In this document: positions 51,664-62,479 of the stretch, piece after piece | Layout: each line of letters starts with the position of its first letter | Numbering within the stretch: the stretch's first letter is position 1 | Assembly (NCBI RefSeq): GCF_900474185.1 | Contig: NZ_UCNW01000011.1 | Span: 186,001 to 250,000, forward strand | DNA length: 64,000 nt | DNA from: Synechococcus sp. UW69 | GTDB taxonomy: Bacteria; Cyanobacteriota; Cyanobacteriia; PCC-6307; Cyanobiaceae | Reading direction: 5' to 3' | The notes under the pieces: generated by a model | Told to the model about the DNA's origin: nothing | What the model saw: the letters and a program-made list of their open reading frames with translations, nothing else | Databases searched by the model: none | Translations under genes and position numbers: made by a program

Positions 51664-51686
51664 CATCGCGAATTCAATTCGCGATG
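51664..51686. repeat. Perfect palindrome just after tRNA-Glu
   Basis: CATCGCGAATT (51664-51674) and AATTCGCGATG (51676-51686) are exact reverse complements around one C. It begins eight bases after the tRNA. With no T tract it is not a classic terminator; it could be a processing hairpin or a protein-binding site. Confidence 0.55.
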
Positions 51687-51701
51687 AGTTGAGCAGCGAA
51701 T

Positions 51702-52241
51702 TCAGCCGTTTCTTCGTTGCGCTTCCTTCACCACAGCGCTCAGATTGCTGGAAAGATCATCGCGCAGTCGCTCTTCAATCAAACCAATCGGCATGCCTAG
51801 GCAGCCTTGAACCGTCAGCTCGTAGAGCAGTGAGCTTCCGTCTGGACGTTGACGGATCTGCCACGAACCTTCGAACCGCCTGAAATCACCTTTCACCATG
51901 CGGAACTGCAGCAGTCCGTCGTGGCGATACTCCGTCAACTCCAACTGAACCTGGGCTGAGAACCGAAGCCCCAGGAGCTGCTGACTGCCCACCTGCTGAA
52001 GCCGTACCGTCTGGCCTTGGCGCTGGATCAGCTCGCTGGAGCTGAGGTTGGGGATAAACCGGGACAAATTCTCGTAATCCGTCAGCACATCCCAGAGGAG
52101 CTGAACAGGCATCGAAGATTTCAGTTCCGCAGCGAGACGACGCGCACCCTGGGGCAGCCGCTCCATGGTCTGCTCAATCGCAGTCGCTGAATCGCTGGAG
52201 GTTTGAAGCCCACGTCCAAACATTGTCTGGGGGAGAACCAA
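51702..52241 (-). CDS. SRPBCC/START-like (cyclase/dehydrase) protein
   Basis: 179 residues. The core has the polyketide-cyclase/START-like pattern: VQLLWDVLTDYENLSRFIPN, LGLRFSAQVQLELTEYRHDG and FRRFEGSWQIRQRPDGSS. These proteins bind hydrophobic ligands in a helix-grip fold. The ligand is unknown. It lies beside petH, divergently, as often seen in cyanobacteria. Confidence 0.8.
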   Translation of the reverse strand: MVLPQTMFGRGLQTSSDSATAIEQTMERLPQGARRLAAELKSSMPVQLLWDVLTDYENLSRFIPNLSSSELIQRQGQTVRLQQVGSQQLLGLRFSAQVQLELTEYRHDGLLQFRMVKGDFRRFEGSWQIRQRPDGSSLLYELTVQGCLGMPIGLIEERLRDDLSSNLSAVVKEAQRRNG

Positions 52242-52357
52242 AAGAGGCGCCGAAGCGAGAGACCGAACCTGGGGATCTTAAGGAGGTCGCCTGAATCACA
52301 TCGAATTCTGTTCCAAAGAGCAACCTTTTTGTGTGAAATCGAAGGCCACGCCTATAG

Positions 52358-53575
<1,218 letters not shown>

Positions 53576-53599
53576 TCGATCGCCTTCAGATCGTTTCCG

Positions 53600-53628
53600 G
53601 TCCACCCCTCGGGGTGGACTTTTTTTTT
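53600..53628 (+). terminator. Intrinsic terminator of petH
   Basis: GTCCACCCC (53600-53608) pairs perfectly with GGGGTGGAC (53611-53619) and is followed by nine T, 25 bases after the petH stop. The best-formed terminator in the window. Confidence 0.93.
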
Positions 53629-53729
53629 CGGTTGAAAACAAAAGCTGAGATCAACACGGAAACAAAGCAGCAAGTCCATGTCTGTTGCCACTTCCGTGCC
53701 TAAACCAGCGTCAGAAGCCTGGACGCTCC

Positions 53730-55253
53730 ATGGTCGCCACGATGACAAACCCCCTACGGGTTGGACTGCGACAGGAGCGCGTGATCGCGCCGCAGTGTCT
53801 GGTGATTTTCGGCGCGAGCGGGGATCTGACCCACCGCAAACTGGTTCCAGCCCTTTTCGAGCTGTTCAAGCAACGGCGACTTCCCAGTGAGTTTGCCCTT
53901 CTTGGCTGTGCTCGACGGCCGTGGAGTGATGAGGAGTTCCGCGGAAAGATGGCGGAAGCGCTCTCCAGCACCATCAAGGACGACCCCCAGGCCTGGGAGC
54001 AATTCGTCAGCAAACTCTTCTACGAGCCGGTCGACCTTCAGCAACCTGAGGATGTTGTTCGGCTCGGCGGACGGCTCGAGCAGATCGATCAACAGTGCGC
54101 CACCCGCGGCAACCGCACGTTTTACCTCTCTGTGTCGCCCAAGTTCTACGGCAGTGGCTGCCGCTCACTCGCCGACGCAGGCCTGTTGAAAGATCCCAAA
54201 CGCAGCCGGGTGGTGATCGAGAAGCCATTCGGTCGCGACTACGGCAGTGCCCAGGCCCTCAATCGTGTGGTCCAGACCTGTGGGCAGGAGAACCAGATCT
54301 TTCGCATCGACCATTACCTGGGCAAGGAAACCGTCCAGAACATCATGGTTCTGCGATTTGCCAACACGATCTTCGAGCCGATCTGGAACCGCAATTACAT
54401 CTCCAGTGTTCAGATCACCGCAGCTGAAACCGTCGGGGTGGAGGAGCGCGCCGGGTACTACGAATCGGCAGGTGCTCTGAGGGACATGGTGCAGAACCAC
54501 CTGACACAGATGCTGGCGATCACCGCCATGGAACCTCCAGGTCGCTTTGATCCGGAAGCCATCCGCAACGAAAAAGCCAAGGTGCTCCAGTCCGCCCGAC
54601 TCGCTGACGAGCTCGAGCCCTGGAACTGCTGCATCCGCGGCCAGTACGGTCCCGGTGGTTCAGCGGAATCACCCCTGGCTGGTTACCGCCATGAACCCGG
54701 TGTCGATCCCAACAGCACCACCGAGACCTACGTGGCGATGAAACTGTTCATCGACAATTGGCGCTGGCAGGGCGTTCCGTTCTATGTGCGCACCGGCAAA
54801 CGCCTGGCCAAGCGCATGAGTGAAGTGGTGCTCACCTTCCGCGAGGCGCCGGTGCATCTATTTGATGCGGCCACCGGAGGTCCCACCGCCAATCAGCTCA
54901 TTCTGCGCATCCAGCCGGATGAAGGAGCTGAATTCCGCTTCGAGGTGAAATCACCAGGGTCTGGGATGCGGAGTCGCCCCATCGACATGGAATTCTCCTA
55001 TGACGAATCGTTCGGAGAACCCTCCGATGAAGGCTATGTGCGGCTCCTCGCTGACGCCATGCTCAGCGATCCCACCCTGTTCACCCGCAGCGATGAAGTG
55101 GAAGCCGCATGGCGTCTGTACACCCCTCTGCTGGAGCTGATTGAAGACAGCCCCTGGCAGCTGCCGGTCCATCCCTATGAATCACGCACCTGGGGGCCTG
55201 CCGCAGCGGATGCCCTACTGGCGAAAGACGGACTGCTCTGGCGACGCCCATAA
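53730..55253 (+). CDS. zwf: Glucose-6-phosphate 1-dehydrogenase
   Basis: Entry enzyme of the oxidative pentose phosphate pathway. NADP motif GASGDLTHRKLVPALFEL (about residue 28), active-site RIDHYLGKETVQN (about 190) and the Lys in the substrate loop are intact. I start at ATG 53730 (MVATMTNPLRVGL, 507 residues); ATG 53742 is close and possible. It heads a zwf-opcA-cobB run, the known cyanobacterial order for zwf-opcA. Confidence 0.95.
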   Translation: MVATMTNPLRVGLRQERVIAPQCLVIFGASGDLTHRKLVPALFELFKQRRLPSEFALLGCARRPWSDEEFRGKMAEALSSTIKDDPQAWEQFVSKLFYEPVDLQQPEDVVRLGGRLEQIDQQCATRGNRTFYLSVSPKFYGSGCRSLADAGLLKDPKRSRVVIEKPFGRDYGSAQALNRVVQTCGQENQIFRIDHYLGKETVQNIMVLRFANTIFEPIWNRNYISSVQITAAETVGVEERAGYYESAGALRDMVQNHLTQMLAITAMEPPGRFDPEAIRNEKAKVLQSARLADELEPWNCCIRGQYGPGGSAESPLAGYRHEPGVDPNSTTETYVAMKLFIDNWRWQGVPFYVRTGKRLAKRMSEVVLTFREAPVHLFDAATGGPTANQLILRIQPDEGAEFRFEVKSPGSGMRSRPIDMEFSYDESFGEPSDEGYVRLLADAMLSDPTLFTRSDEVEAAWRLYTPLLELIEDSPWQLPVHPYESRTWGPAAADALLAKDGLLWRRP

Positions 55254-55308
55254 CTGACCTGTTTCTCAGCTCTCCACGTCCCGCTCCACTCCCTGCTGCT
55301 CCGTCACG

Positions 55309-56595
55309 ATGTCCCCTCAGCTCACCCTCCAAACCCCGCTTGAACTGGCACCTGCGGAGGTGCCCCACTACCTCGAGCAACTCTGGTCCCCGGAGCAGCA
55401 GGGCAGCACGGGCACCGGTGCGAACACCTTCTGCCTGCTGATCTGGCAACCCGCCTGGGCCGAGCAGCAATTGATCCGGTGTGGCCGCCTGCCTGGGCCC
55501 ATCACCGGACAGCAGTCCGCCCCCTTGATCGCTGCGGGTCGCCAAGCGGTGATGGATGCCGACCTCCCCCTCAGCACACCTCCCCTCGATGGGGCTGTGG
55601 TGAAGGCGATGGCTGATTTGGGGGGACAGGCCAGCGCAGAAGACCTGCGTGGGCAATACATCGATCCGGCCCTGAGTGCACTGATGCCTCGTCGCCTGAT
55701 CACCCTGGCACCAACGATTGATACGGAGCAGTCGTTGGAAACACTCGTGGCCGCCTACTGCCCGCTGCCTGAAGAAGGGGGTGGCACCACCGCGTGTGGG
55801 GATGTTGTGGTTCTGCGGGGCGGCCATGGCGCCCTCAATGAAGGACTCTCAATTCTCGAACCGCTGCTGCCTTCATCGATGCCTGCCTGGGTCTGGTGGA
55901 ACGGATGCATGGATGAAGCGCCGGACCTGATGCAGCGGCTGACCAGCGCGCCCCGTCGTCTGATCATCGATACAGCGATGGGGGATCCGCATCAGTGCCT
56001 TGACCTGCTGCGCTCCCGCGTGGAGAACGGCCAGGCGGTGAACGATCTCAACTGGCTGCGATTGCGCAGCTGGCGCGAGACCCTCGCCATGGTGTTTGAC
56101 CCGCCGCAACAGCGTGATGCCTTAAGCCACATCACACGCCTGGACATCGATGTGGAAGGGCATCATCCCGCCCAAGGGCTGCTGCTTGCCGCCTGGATCG
56201 CCGATCGGCTCGGTTGGACGTTGGTCTCTTCCGCCGCGACCGACGACGGCACATCAGCCCTGTTCAAGCGTTCCGATGACACGGAGGTGCGCTTTCAACT
56301 AATGGCTGTACCGACGGGCCAGCCCAACGTGCATGCGGGACAGATGGTGGGGCTTCGACTGATTGCTGAGCCGGAGAACGGCCAAGGCGTTTGTGTGATT
56401 CTCTGCGCTGAATCAGGGGGGTGCATGCGTTTGGAAGGTGGCGGCATGGCCAACCTCGAGCTGCATGAAGAAGTTGTTCCCGTTCAGCACGACACCCCGG
56501 AAATGGATGTCGCCCGACTGCTCGGCGGCGGTCACGACAGCACCAACCCCCTCCTGGCCGCTGCTGCACCACTGGCTGCCAGGCTGCTGGGCTGA
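55309..56595 (+). CDS. opcA: Glucose-6-phosphate dehydrogenase assembly protein OpcA
   Basis: 428 residues, 55 bases after zwf. OpcA promotes oligomerisation and redox-regulated activation of G6PDH. Recognised by position and by family-style stretches (LRSWRETLAMVFDP, ITRLDIDVEGHHPAQGLLLA). It has the usual cyanobacterial length and no catalytic motif of its own. Confidence 0.93.
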   Translation: MSPQLTLQTPLELAPAEVPHYLEQLWSPEQQGSTGTGANTFCLLIWQPAWAEQQLIRCGRLPGPITGQQSAPLIAAGRQAVMDADLPLSTPPLDGAVVKAMADLGGQASAEDLRGQYIDPALSALMPRRLITLAPTIDTEQSLETLVAAYCPLPEEGGGTTACGDVVVLRGGHGALNEGLSILEPLLPSSMPAWVWWNGCMDEAPDLMQRLTSAPRRLIIDTAMGDPHQCLDLLRSRVENGQAVNDLNWLRLRSWRETLAMVFDPPQQRDALSHITRLDIDVEGHHPAQGLLLAAWIADRLGWTLVSSAATDDGTSALFKRSDDTEVRFQLMAVPTGQPNVHAGQMVGLRLIAEPENGQGVCVILCAESGGCMRLEGGGMANLELHEEVVPVQHDTPEMDVARLLGGGHDSTNPLLAAAAPLAARLLG

Positions 56596-56609
56596 GCCGC
56601 GTCTAAGCC

Positions 56610-58037
56610 ATGGCCGCCGTCATCGCTGCACCAGCCAGTGGCAGCGGCAAAACCCTGCTGAGCCTGGCACTGTTGAGCTGGGCGCATCAGAACGGACGAC
56701 GAATCCAACCCTTCAAGGTTGGACCGGACTATCTCGATGCCCAGCTGCTGAGCCAAGCCTCCGGTCAGGCCTGTCGCAACCTCGATCTCAATTTGTGCGG
56801 GGAAGACTGGGTTCGGCGGGCATTTCACGGTTACGGCGGAGTCGCTGACCTAACCCTCGTGGAGGGAGTGATGGGCCTGTTCGACGGCATCGGCAGCAGT
56901 GAAACGGGAAGCACCGCCGACGTGGCCCGCCTGCTGGGCTTGCCGGTGGTGCTGGTGCTGGATGCCGGGGGGCAGGCCGCCTCCCTCGGCGCCCTCGTTC
57001 GCGGATTCCGCGATCACGATCCCAACCTGGCAATCGCCGGAGTGGTACTGAATAAGGTCAGCAGCCCCAGGCACCGGGAGCTCCTCGGAGAGGTACTTGA
57101 CCGCATGCAGGTGCCCTTGCTGGGCTGTCTACCGCGCACCGAGGCCCTTGCACTGCCGGGCCGTCATCTCGGTTTGGCCCCTGCCCATGAAATGGAAGCT
57201 CCCGAACAACGACGCCAAGCCTGGGCCGCTCTGGCCAGCGAGCATCTGAACATGGAACGCCTGGAGCCCTTGCTTCTGGCACCCCGCCAAGGGCCGCACC
57301 CTCTGGCCGACATCCCAGCGGTGAAGGGGCAACCCCTTCCTGTGGCTCTTGCCAGTGATGCTGCCTTTCACTTCCGCTACCAGGAAACCTGTGAACTGCT
57401 GGAGCAAATGGGCATGCCCGTGCTCCGTTGGAGTCCCCTTGCCGATGCGCCCATCCCTGCCGAAGCCAAGGGGCTGATCTTGCCGGGCGGCTTCCCAGAG
57501 CAGCATGCAGCCCAACTCAGCGACTGTGAACAAAGCCTGACGTCTCTTCGACAGTTCGTGCAGCATCGGCCTGTCTACGCCGAATGCGGTGGGATGCTCA
57601 TGCTCGGACAGAGGCTTCAGGACCTCGATGGCAACGGGCACAACATGACGGGCATTCTTCCGTTCAAGGCCCAGCGTGGCCGGCTGCACGTGGGCTACCG
57701 CCGCCTGCAGGCTCGGCGGGACAGCCCTGTCGTTCAGAGCGGTCAAAAGCTCGTTGGTCACGAATTTCACCGTTGGGAGCTGCACACCAATCGGCAGCCC
57801 TCCGACCGATCAGTGCTGTGGGACATTGAGGGATGGAAAGTCCATCGACATTCGGAAGGATGGGTCGATCAGACGGTTCACGCGAGCTGGGTACACCTGC
57901 ACTGGGCCAGCTCTACGACGATTTGCTCCCGATGGCGCGCCGCGCTCGAAGCCGGGGAGAAGCGATCGCCAAACGGTTTGTCAGCCGCCAGCAACACCAA
58001 CGGATACAACCGTTCGTCGAACGCTGGCGCTGGGTAA
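56610..58037 (+). CDS. cobB: Cobyrinate a,c-diamide synthase
   Basis: Amidates cobyrinic acid using ATP and glutamine in (pseudo)cobalamin synthesis. P-loop APASGSGKTLLSLAL at the start, DTBS-like switch KVGPDYLDAQ, and a glutamine amidotransferase domain with VYAECGGMLMLGQ (Cys about 329) and KLVGHEFHRWEL. It starts 14 bases after opcA. The last 35 residues beyond HASWVHLHW are atypical and overlap the next gene by about 100 bases. Confidence 0.92.
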   Translation: MAAVIAAPASGSGKTLLSLALLSWAHQNGRRIQPFKVGPDYLDAQLLSQASGQACRNLDLNLCGEDWVRRAFHGYGGVADLTLVEGVMGLFDGIGSSETGSTADVARLLGLPVVLVLDAGGQAASLGALVRGFRDHDPNLAIAGVVLNKVSSPRHRELLGEVLDRMQVPLLGCLPRTEALALPGRHLGLAPAHEMEAPEQRRQAWAALASEHLNMERLEPLLLAPRQGPHPLADIPAVKGQPLPVALASDAAFHFRYQETCELLEQMGMPVLRWSPLADAPIPAEAKGLILPGGFPEQHAAQLSDCEQSLTSLRQFVQHRPVYAECGGMLMLGQRLQDLDGNGHNMTGILPFKAQRGRLHVGYRRLQARRDSPVVQSGQKLVGHEFHRWELHTNRQPSDRSVLWDIEGWKVHRHSEGWVDQTVHASWVHLHWASSTTICSRWRAALEAGEKRSPNGLSAASNTNGYNRSSNAGAG

Positions 58038-58285
58038 TCGAGGGACGCGTCCAACGGGTGGGATTCCGCGCCAGCTGCAGTCGGCGCGCCCTGGATCTCG
58101 GGATCAGCGGATGGGTTCGCAACCAAAGCGATGGCAGTGTCGAAGTGCAAGCCGAAGGCCCACCACTCGCCTTGTCTGAACTTCGGGCCTGGTGTGAGGT
58201 CGGACCTCCGGGCGCGCGAGTGCTTCGGGTGAAACCAAGCCAGCTCCCTGTCACAGGCGATGACTGGTTCGAAGTGCGGTACTGA
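57932..58285 (+). CDS. Acylphosphatase
   Basis: 117 residues from ATG 57932, inside the 3' end of cobB in another frame. The C-terminal 85 residues are an acylphosphatase: VIEGRVQRVGFRASCSRRAL with the catalytic Arg, and GWVRNQSDGSVEVQAEG with the catalytic Asn. The canonical VQGVGFR reads VQRVGFR, one change. The basic N-terminal 30 residues are an extension. Hydrolyses acyl-phosphate bonds; cellular role unclear. Confidence 0.85.
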   Translation: MARRARSRGEAIAKRFVSRQQHQRIQPFVERWRWVIEGRVQRVGFRASCSRRALDLGISGWVRNQSDGSVEVQAEGPPLALSELRAWCEVGPPGARVLRVKPSQLPVTGDDWFEVRY

Positions 58286-58370
58286 AACGTACAAGCGAAA
58301 ACATTGGGAAGGACACTGCCACGCTCAGCCCACCTAGCTACGGCTGAAGCAGGACCTTCGCGCCTGACGC

Positions 58371-58745
58371 ATGCTCCGCTTCGGATTTGTCCTCTTGATC
58401 ACAGCACTGCCCCTGCTCGGCATGGAGGCGATGAGCACGCGACGGGAGACGACGAAGCAGGTGTTCGATTCAGCGACAGAGGCCCTCGAGGCCTGTCAGA
58501 GCTGGAGGCACAGGGAAGGACAGTTTTCGGCGTTGATTCCTGCTGCTGCACCGGTGTCAGATCAGGCACGCGAAGTACACACCGACATCCGCAGCTGTGA
58601 AGCCGATTTAGACCGTGCACTGATTCTGGGGCGCCGCTACAGCGTTGTGGCCAACGTTCACTACAACAAAACACTGCGGTCTCTGCACCGCCCGATCAAT
58701 CGCACCTTTCCTTACCTGCTGACAGGTGGCAAAACTGACGACTAA
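58371..58745 (+). CDS. Secreted hypothetical protein
   Basis: 124 residues with an N-terminal signal (MLRFGFVLLITALPLLGMEA). Two cysteines (EACQSW and RSCEADL). Helical composition. The 35-residue membrane ORF follows 15 bases later. No family recognised. Confidence 0.6.
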   Translation: MLRFGFVLLITALPLLGMEAMSTRRETTKQVFDSATEALEACQSWRHREGQFSALIPAAAPVSDQAREVHTDIRSCEADLDRALILGRRYSVVANVHYNKTLRSLHRPINRTFPYLLTGGKTDD

Positions 58746-58760
58746 AGAACCTGGCGTTCC

Positions 58761-58868
58761 TTGAGCAACTTCCTTGATACCAAAGACAAAGCCTTCTGGA
58801 GAGCCATTCTCGGCGTTGTGAGCCTAGGGGTGAGTATTGGCCTGGCCGCGTTGATCCTGCGACTCTGA
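58761..58868 (+). CDS. 35-residue single-span membrane protein
   Basis: TTG 58761 opens 35 codons: a short charged N terminus (SNFLDTKDKAFWR) and one hydrophobic helix to the end (AILGVVSLGVSIGLAALIL). It is close behind the secreted-protein gene. Likely a real tail-anchored micro-protein, function unknown. The rare start codon is the main doubt. Confidence 0.5.
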   Translation: MSNFLDTKDKAFWRAILGVVSLGVSIGLAALILRL

Positions 58869-58916
58869 GCAAGGCGCTTGTCGAACATCAACGATCGAGG
58901 TTCATAACCTGAATGA

Positions 58917-59603
58917 ATGGCGGAACCCAGGATCTGGACGGAGCTGCTGACCTACGGGATTGGCGTGGCACTCTCGCCCATTCATATCGTTCTGATGCTG
59001 CTACTGCTGCTGGGGGAGTCGCCCCTGCGGCGTGGTGGGTTGTTTCTGGGTGGGTGGCTGCTGACCAGCGCCCTGGCAGTTATCGGGCTGCTGACTCTTG
59101 GACATGGACTACTCCTGGACATGACCCAGGGATCCGACCACCGAACAGGCCTTGATCTGATTGGCGGTGGAGCCTTAATCGCCCTGGGCGGGCGTGAACT
59201 GGTTCGAGGCGTGCTGGAAAACGGAGCAGCCCCGTCCTGGAGCAGTGCCGTGGATCGCTTTGCAGCAATGCCACTTCCCTTGCTGTTACTAATCAGCAGC
59301 GTCACAGAAGTCATCAGTCCCGACGACCTGCTGCTGTTCGCCAAGAGCGCAGCCGTGATTCTTGCCGCACAGTTGCCTTTGCGTGAAGAAATTGCCTGCA
59401 GCGCAGGGTTCAGCGCCGCGGCCAGTGCCCTACTTGTGATTCCATTTTTGGCTGTGTTAGCCGGACGTCAGCGGGTCCTGCCGCTTCTGCAAAACGGCAA
59501 AGCAGCCCTTCTCCGACGCGGAGAACTGGTGGTGGGAAGCCTGAGTTTCGGGCTAGGGGCCTATCTGGGCTGGCAGGGCATCAGTGGGCTGATGATCAGC
59601 TGA
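58917..59603 (+). CDS. GAP-family (LysE-like) membrane protein
   Basis: 228 residues with six hydrophobic spans. The start LLTYGIGVALSPIHIVLMLLLLLG and SPDDLLLF near residue 137 are typical of the SfLAP/GAP (peptidoglycolipid-addressing) family related to LysE exporters. The exported substrate is unknown. Convergent with the helicase gene, stops two bases apart. Confidence 0.75.
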   Translation: MAEPRIWTELLTYGIGVALSPIHIVLMLLLLLGESPLRRGGLFLGGWLLTSALAVIGLLTLGHGLLLDMTQGSDHRTGLDLIGGGALIALGGRELVRGVLENGAAPSWSSAVDRFAAMPLPLLLLISSVTEVISPDDLLLFAKSAAVILAAQLPLREEIACSAGFSAAASALLVIPFLAVLAGRQRVLPLLQNGKAALLRRGELVVGSLSFGLGAYLGWQGISGLMIS

Positions 59604-59604
59604 T

Positions 59605-61056
59605 TCATTTGGGTTCTCTCGCGTTGTCGAATTCGCGCTGCCATGAGGCGCGCAGGTCAGACGACGTCTCCCCGCCGAGCAACCAGACCCCCGTGCGAGC
59701 ACGGGACACAGCGACGTAACAGAGCTGCTGACGAATCGAGGGATCCGCCCGGAACACATCTGGCGCCACAAAAACATCCCCAAAGCTGCTGCCTTGGCTG
59801 CGGTGCACCGTGAGCACAGCTGCAGGACCAAGCGAAGCGAAAGCATCGCGAATCAAAAAGTACTGACGCCAGATCGCTCGCCCGTTTTTTTTACCGGCAT
59901 CACGGGCCTGCTTGCGCAGGCGGTGCATCACCGCATCAAGCTCCTGACGACCGGAACTTCCGATCGGAGGCTGCAGGCGCAGGGTGAGTTCCAGATCCCC
60001 GGCATTCACCGTCGCAGACAGCGTCTCGATCACAGGCACGGGACCGTCGGCTGACGACAGGCCGAAATCCGCCAGATCACAGGCCTCCGGCTTGATGTCA
60101 CGCACAGTCACTTCGCGGTTGGAACCCAACACCATGTCGGGTTCTTCGCCGGCCTCTTCACCATCCCTTGAGGCCGGTGCCATCACCGCAGTGCGACTGA
60201 TCAACACCTCACCAGGCAGCACCGGCATCTGATCCGCCATCTCCCCATGAATGGCACGGCGCGCATGGGGCACAAGACGATCCAAGGTGCGGTTCGTGTA
60301 GCAGAGGATGCGTGCAGCATCGGGGTTGTCTTGCACCGAGGCTTCACGCAAGGCACGCCGGGCCTGATCCAGCCACTCCCGTTGGATCAAGCTGCACACC
60401 TGGCCCTGCGGTGATCGAATCGGCGGCATCAGCGGCGGCATCTGGCAGGGCAAGCGACCCTCCCGGAGACCAGAGGCCAGCTGGAGCACGGGTCCTTGAT
60501 GACGAACCACCTCGGTCAACGTGGCGGAACAAGACCGTTGCATCGCAAAAACGGGACTGTTCTCCTCTCCCACCGGTGGCAACTGGGCGGGGTCACCAAC
60601 GAACACCAAACGGGTCTTGAACGGATGGGCGCACTGGAGGGCAATGCCCAGCAGGGTGCTGTCGACCATGGAAGCTTCGTCAATCAGCACCAAACCCAGG
60701 TTCTCCAGGGCCATGGCCGTCTGCTCTGTGGGTTCGCAGAGTTCAGCGTCAGCGGATCGCTTGAGCTTCAGCCGCAACAAACGATGGATGGTGGAGGGAT
60801 ACCAGGTGGGTTGGAGACCCTCCAACTCCAGCGCCTGGCGTAAAACGCCAACCGCTTTGTGGGTTGGGGCCACAACGGTCCAACACAATCCGCTGGCTTC
60901 CACCTGCCTTAACAGCCGCATCGAGAGGAAGGTCTTGCCGCTGCCGGCGAAACCACTGAGCACAAACGGCGTGCCATCAACGGGCTGATTGAGCCAGGAC
61001 GCAAAGGCATCTGCCGCCGCCTGCTGATCAGCGGTGAGCTCAGCGGCTGCGGTCAC
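59605..61056 (-). CDS. RecD/Dda-like superfamily 1 helicase
   Basis: 483 residues. Motifs: LSGFAGSGKTFLSMRLL (Walker A, about 34), TIHRLLRLKL, LIDEASMVD (Walker B, about 125), FVGDPAQLPPVG (about 152), LTEVVRHQGP and, near the C terminus, LTVHRSQGSSFGDVFVA and YVAVSRARTGVW. This set fits a 5'-3' Pif1/RecD/Dda-type helicase. No RecB or RecC gene is nearby, so it probably acts alone. The stop overlaps the PAP2-like gene start by four bases upstream. Confidence 0.88.
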   Translation of the reverse strand: MTAAAELTADQQAAADAFASWLNQPVDGTPFVLSGFAGSGKTFLSMRLLRQVEASGLCWTVVAPTHKAVGVLRQALELEGLQPTWYPSTIHRLLRLKLKRSADAELCEPTEQTAMALENLGLVLIDEASMVDSTLLGIALQCAHPFKTRLVFVGDPAQLPPVGEENSPVFAMQRSCSATLTEVVRHQGPVLQLASGLREGRLPCQMPPLMPPIRSPQGQVCSLIQREWLDQARRALREASVQDNPDAARILCYTNRTLDRLVPHARRAIHGEMADQMPVLPGEVLISRTAVMAPASRDGEEAGEEPDMVLGSNREVTVRDIKPEACDLADFGLSSADGPVPVIETLSATVNAGDLELTLRLQPPIGSSGRQELDAVMHRLRKQARDAGKKNGRAIWRQYFLIRDAFASLGPAAVLTVHRSQGSSFGDVFVAPDVFRADPSIRQQLCYVAVSRARTGVWLLGGETSSDLRASWQREFDNAREPK

Positions 61057-61565
61057 CCCAGCCCCGCTCCAAGACGGGCCACCAGATGCAGCGGTGATCC
61101 CAGATACACCAAGCCGGGCAAGGCGATGGCGGGGCCCATCAGGCTGCCCACCAGCACCTGCAGCCGACTGTGGCCCAGGCTTTCCTTAAGCGGCTTCGCA
61201 TGGGGCTCCGGCCAAAGCGAATCAGGCAGGCCGTTGACCCGTTCCGCCGTCAGCCCGGCAGCGCGACGAATGCCGCTGGCGTCGTACATCACGACAAACG
61301 CCACCATCGCCGCGAGGGCGAACAGGGGGTGATCAAAACCAAGGGTCCATCCAACACACGCCGCCGTCCCTGTAACCAGGGCGGAGTGGCTGGAGGGCAT
61401 GCCACCGGTTTCAATCAGCACCGCCGGACGCCAACGGCGGTGCAGCAGCAACTCAAGGAACAGTTTGGACAACTGAGCTACACCGCAGGCCATCAAGCCC
61501 CAGGTCAGCGAACTGTTGTCGAACACCTCCTGCACAACAGCGTGGGAGGGAATGGCTTCGATCAT
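61053..61565 (-). CDS. Divergent PAP2-family membrane protein
   Basis: 170 residues from ATG 61565, which overlaps the crtE stop (ATGA). Contains the phosphatase-like motifs [13 protein letters not shown] and [14 protein letters not shown], and four membrane spans. The family (YuiD/DUF212-like) may dephosphorylate lipid diphosphates. Next to crtE, whose product is a C20 diphosphate, this position is suggestive. Confidence 0.85.
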   Translation of the reverse strand: MIEAIPSHAVVQEVFDNSSLTWGLMACGVAQLSKLFLELLLHRRWRPAVLIETGGMPSSHSALVTGTAACVGWTLGFDHPLFALAAMVAFVVMYDASGIRRAAGLTAERVNGLPDSLWPEPHAKPLKESLGHSRLQVLVGSLMGPAIALPGLVYLGSPLHLVARLGAGLG

Positions 61566-62452
61566 CGGTCGCGGCTGGTGATGAAGTCGGCCAATGCGAG
61601 CAGGGGAACCGCCTTCTCGGCCCAAGGCTGGAGAGCTTCTTTCGCTTCATTGACCAACGCGTCAGCCCTGTGGCGGGATTCCTCTAACCCCAGAAGCTTG
61701 GGATAGGTGGTCTTATCGGCGATGAGATCTTTGCCGGCGGTTTTGCCCAACACCTCGCTGCTGGCGGTGATGTCGAGAATGTCGTCAATGATCTGGAACG
61801 CCAAGCCAATCCCCCTCGCGTAGACGCGTAGGGCCTTGATCAGCGCTTCATCGGCGCCGCCAATCATGGCCCCAGTAATGACACAAGCGCTCAACAGAGC
61901 TCCCGTTTTGTGGAGGTGGATGTACTCGAGGGTTTCAAGATCCACCTCCTTTCCTTCGCTTTCCAGATCCACCACCTGGCCGCCCACCAGACCTGGCGCA
62001 CCGGCCACCAACGACAGTTCTCCCACCACCTTGAGCAGACGCTCAGCAGGAACATCCGGACTGCGCAGTGCCACCATTTCAAAGGCTCGGGTCAGCAGTG
62101 CATCACCCGCGAGGATGGCAACGGCTTCGCCGTACACCTTGTGATTGGTGGGACGACCACGCCGCAAGTCATCGTCATCCATGGCCGGCAGGTCGTCATG
62201 GATCAGCGACATGGTGTGGATCATTTCAAGCGCCACCGCAGTCGGCAGAGCCTGCGATGCGTCCCCCCCGGCCAACTCGCAGGCGGCGAGGCAAAGAATT
62301 GGACGCAACCGCTTTCCACCGGCAAGCAGCGAATACCGCATCGCTTCCCTTAAGGACTCCGGCCTCTCAGGACCTAGGGATCCATCAAGTGCCGTTTCCA
62401 CCCGCTCTTTGGCCTTGCCGAGATAGGCCTTGAAATCAAACTCGGCGCTCAT
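61562..62452 (-). CDS. crtE: Geranylgeranyl diphosphate synthase
   Basis: Builds the C20 precursor for carotenoids, chlorophyll phytol and quinones. The 296-residue chain has [10 protein letters not shown], the first Asp-rich motif [18 protein letters not shown] and the second [10 protein letters not shown], with [20 protein letters not shown] after it. Short residues before the first Asp motif (a Met-His-Thr context) fit a GGPP or farnesyl length; GGPP is the usual assignment in cyanobacteria. Confidence 0.93.
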   Translation of the reverse strand: MSAEFDFKAYLGKAKERVETALDGSLGPERPESLREAMRYSLLAGGKRLRPILCLAACELAGGDASQALPTAVALEMIHTMSLIHDDLPAMDDDDLRRGRPTNHKVYGEAVAILAGDALLTRAFEMVALRSPDVPAERLLKVVGELSLVAGAPGLVGGQVVDLESEGKEVDLETLEYIHLHKTGALLSACVITGAMIGGADEALIKALRVYARGIGLAFQIIDDILDITASSEVLGKTAGKDLIADKTTYPKLLGLEESRHRADALVNEAKEALQPWAEKAVPLLALADFITSRDR

Positions 62453-62479
62453 GGGTGGACCCTGGCTGGCGGGATTCTC

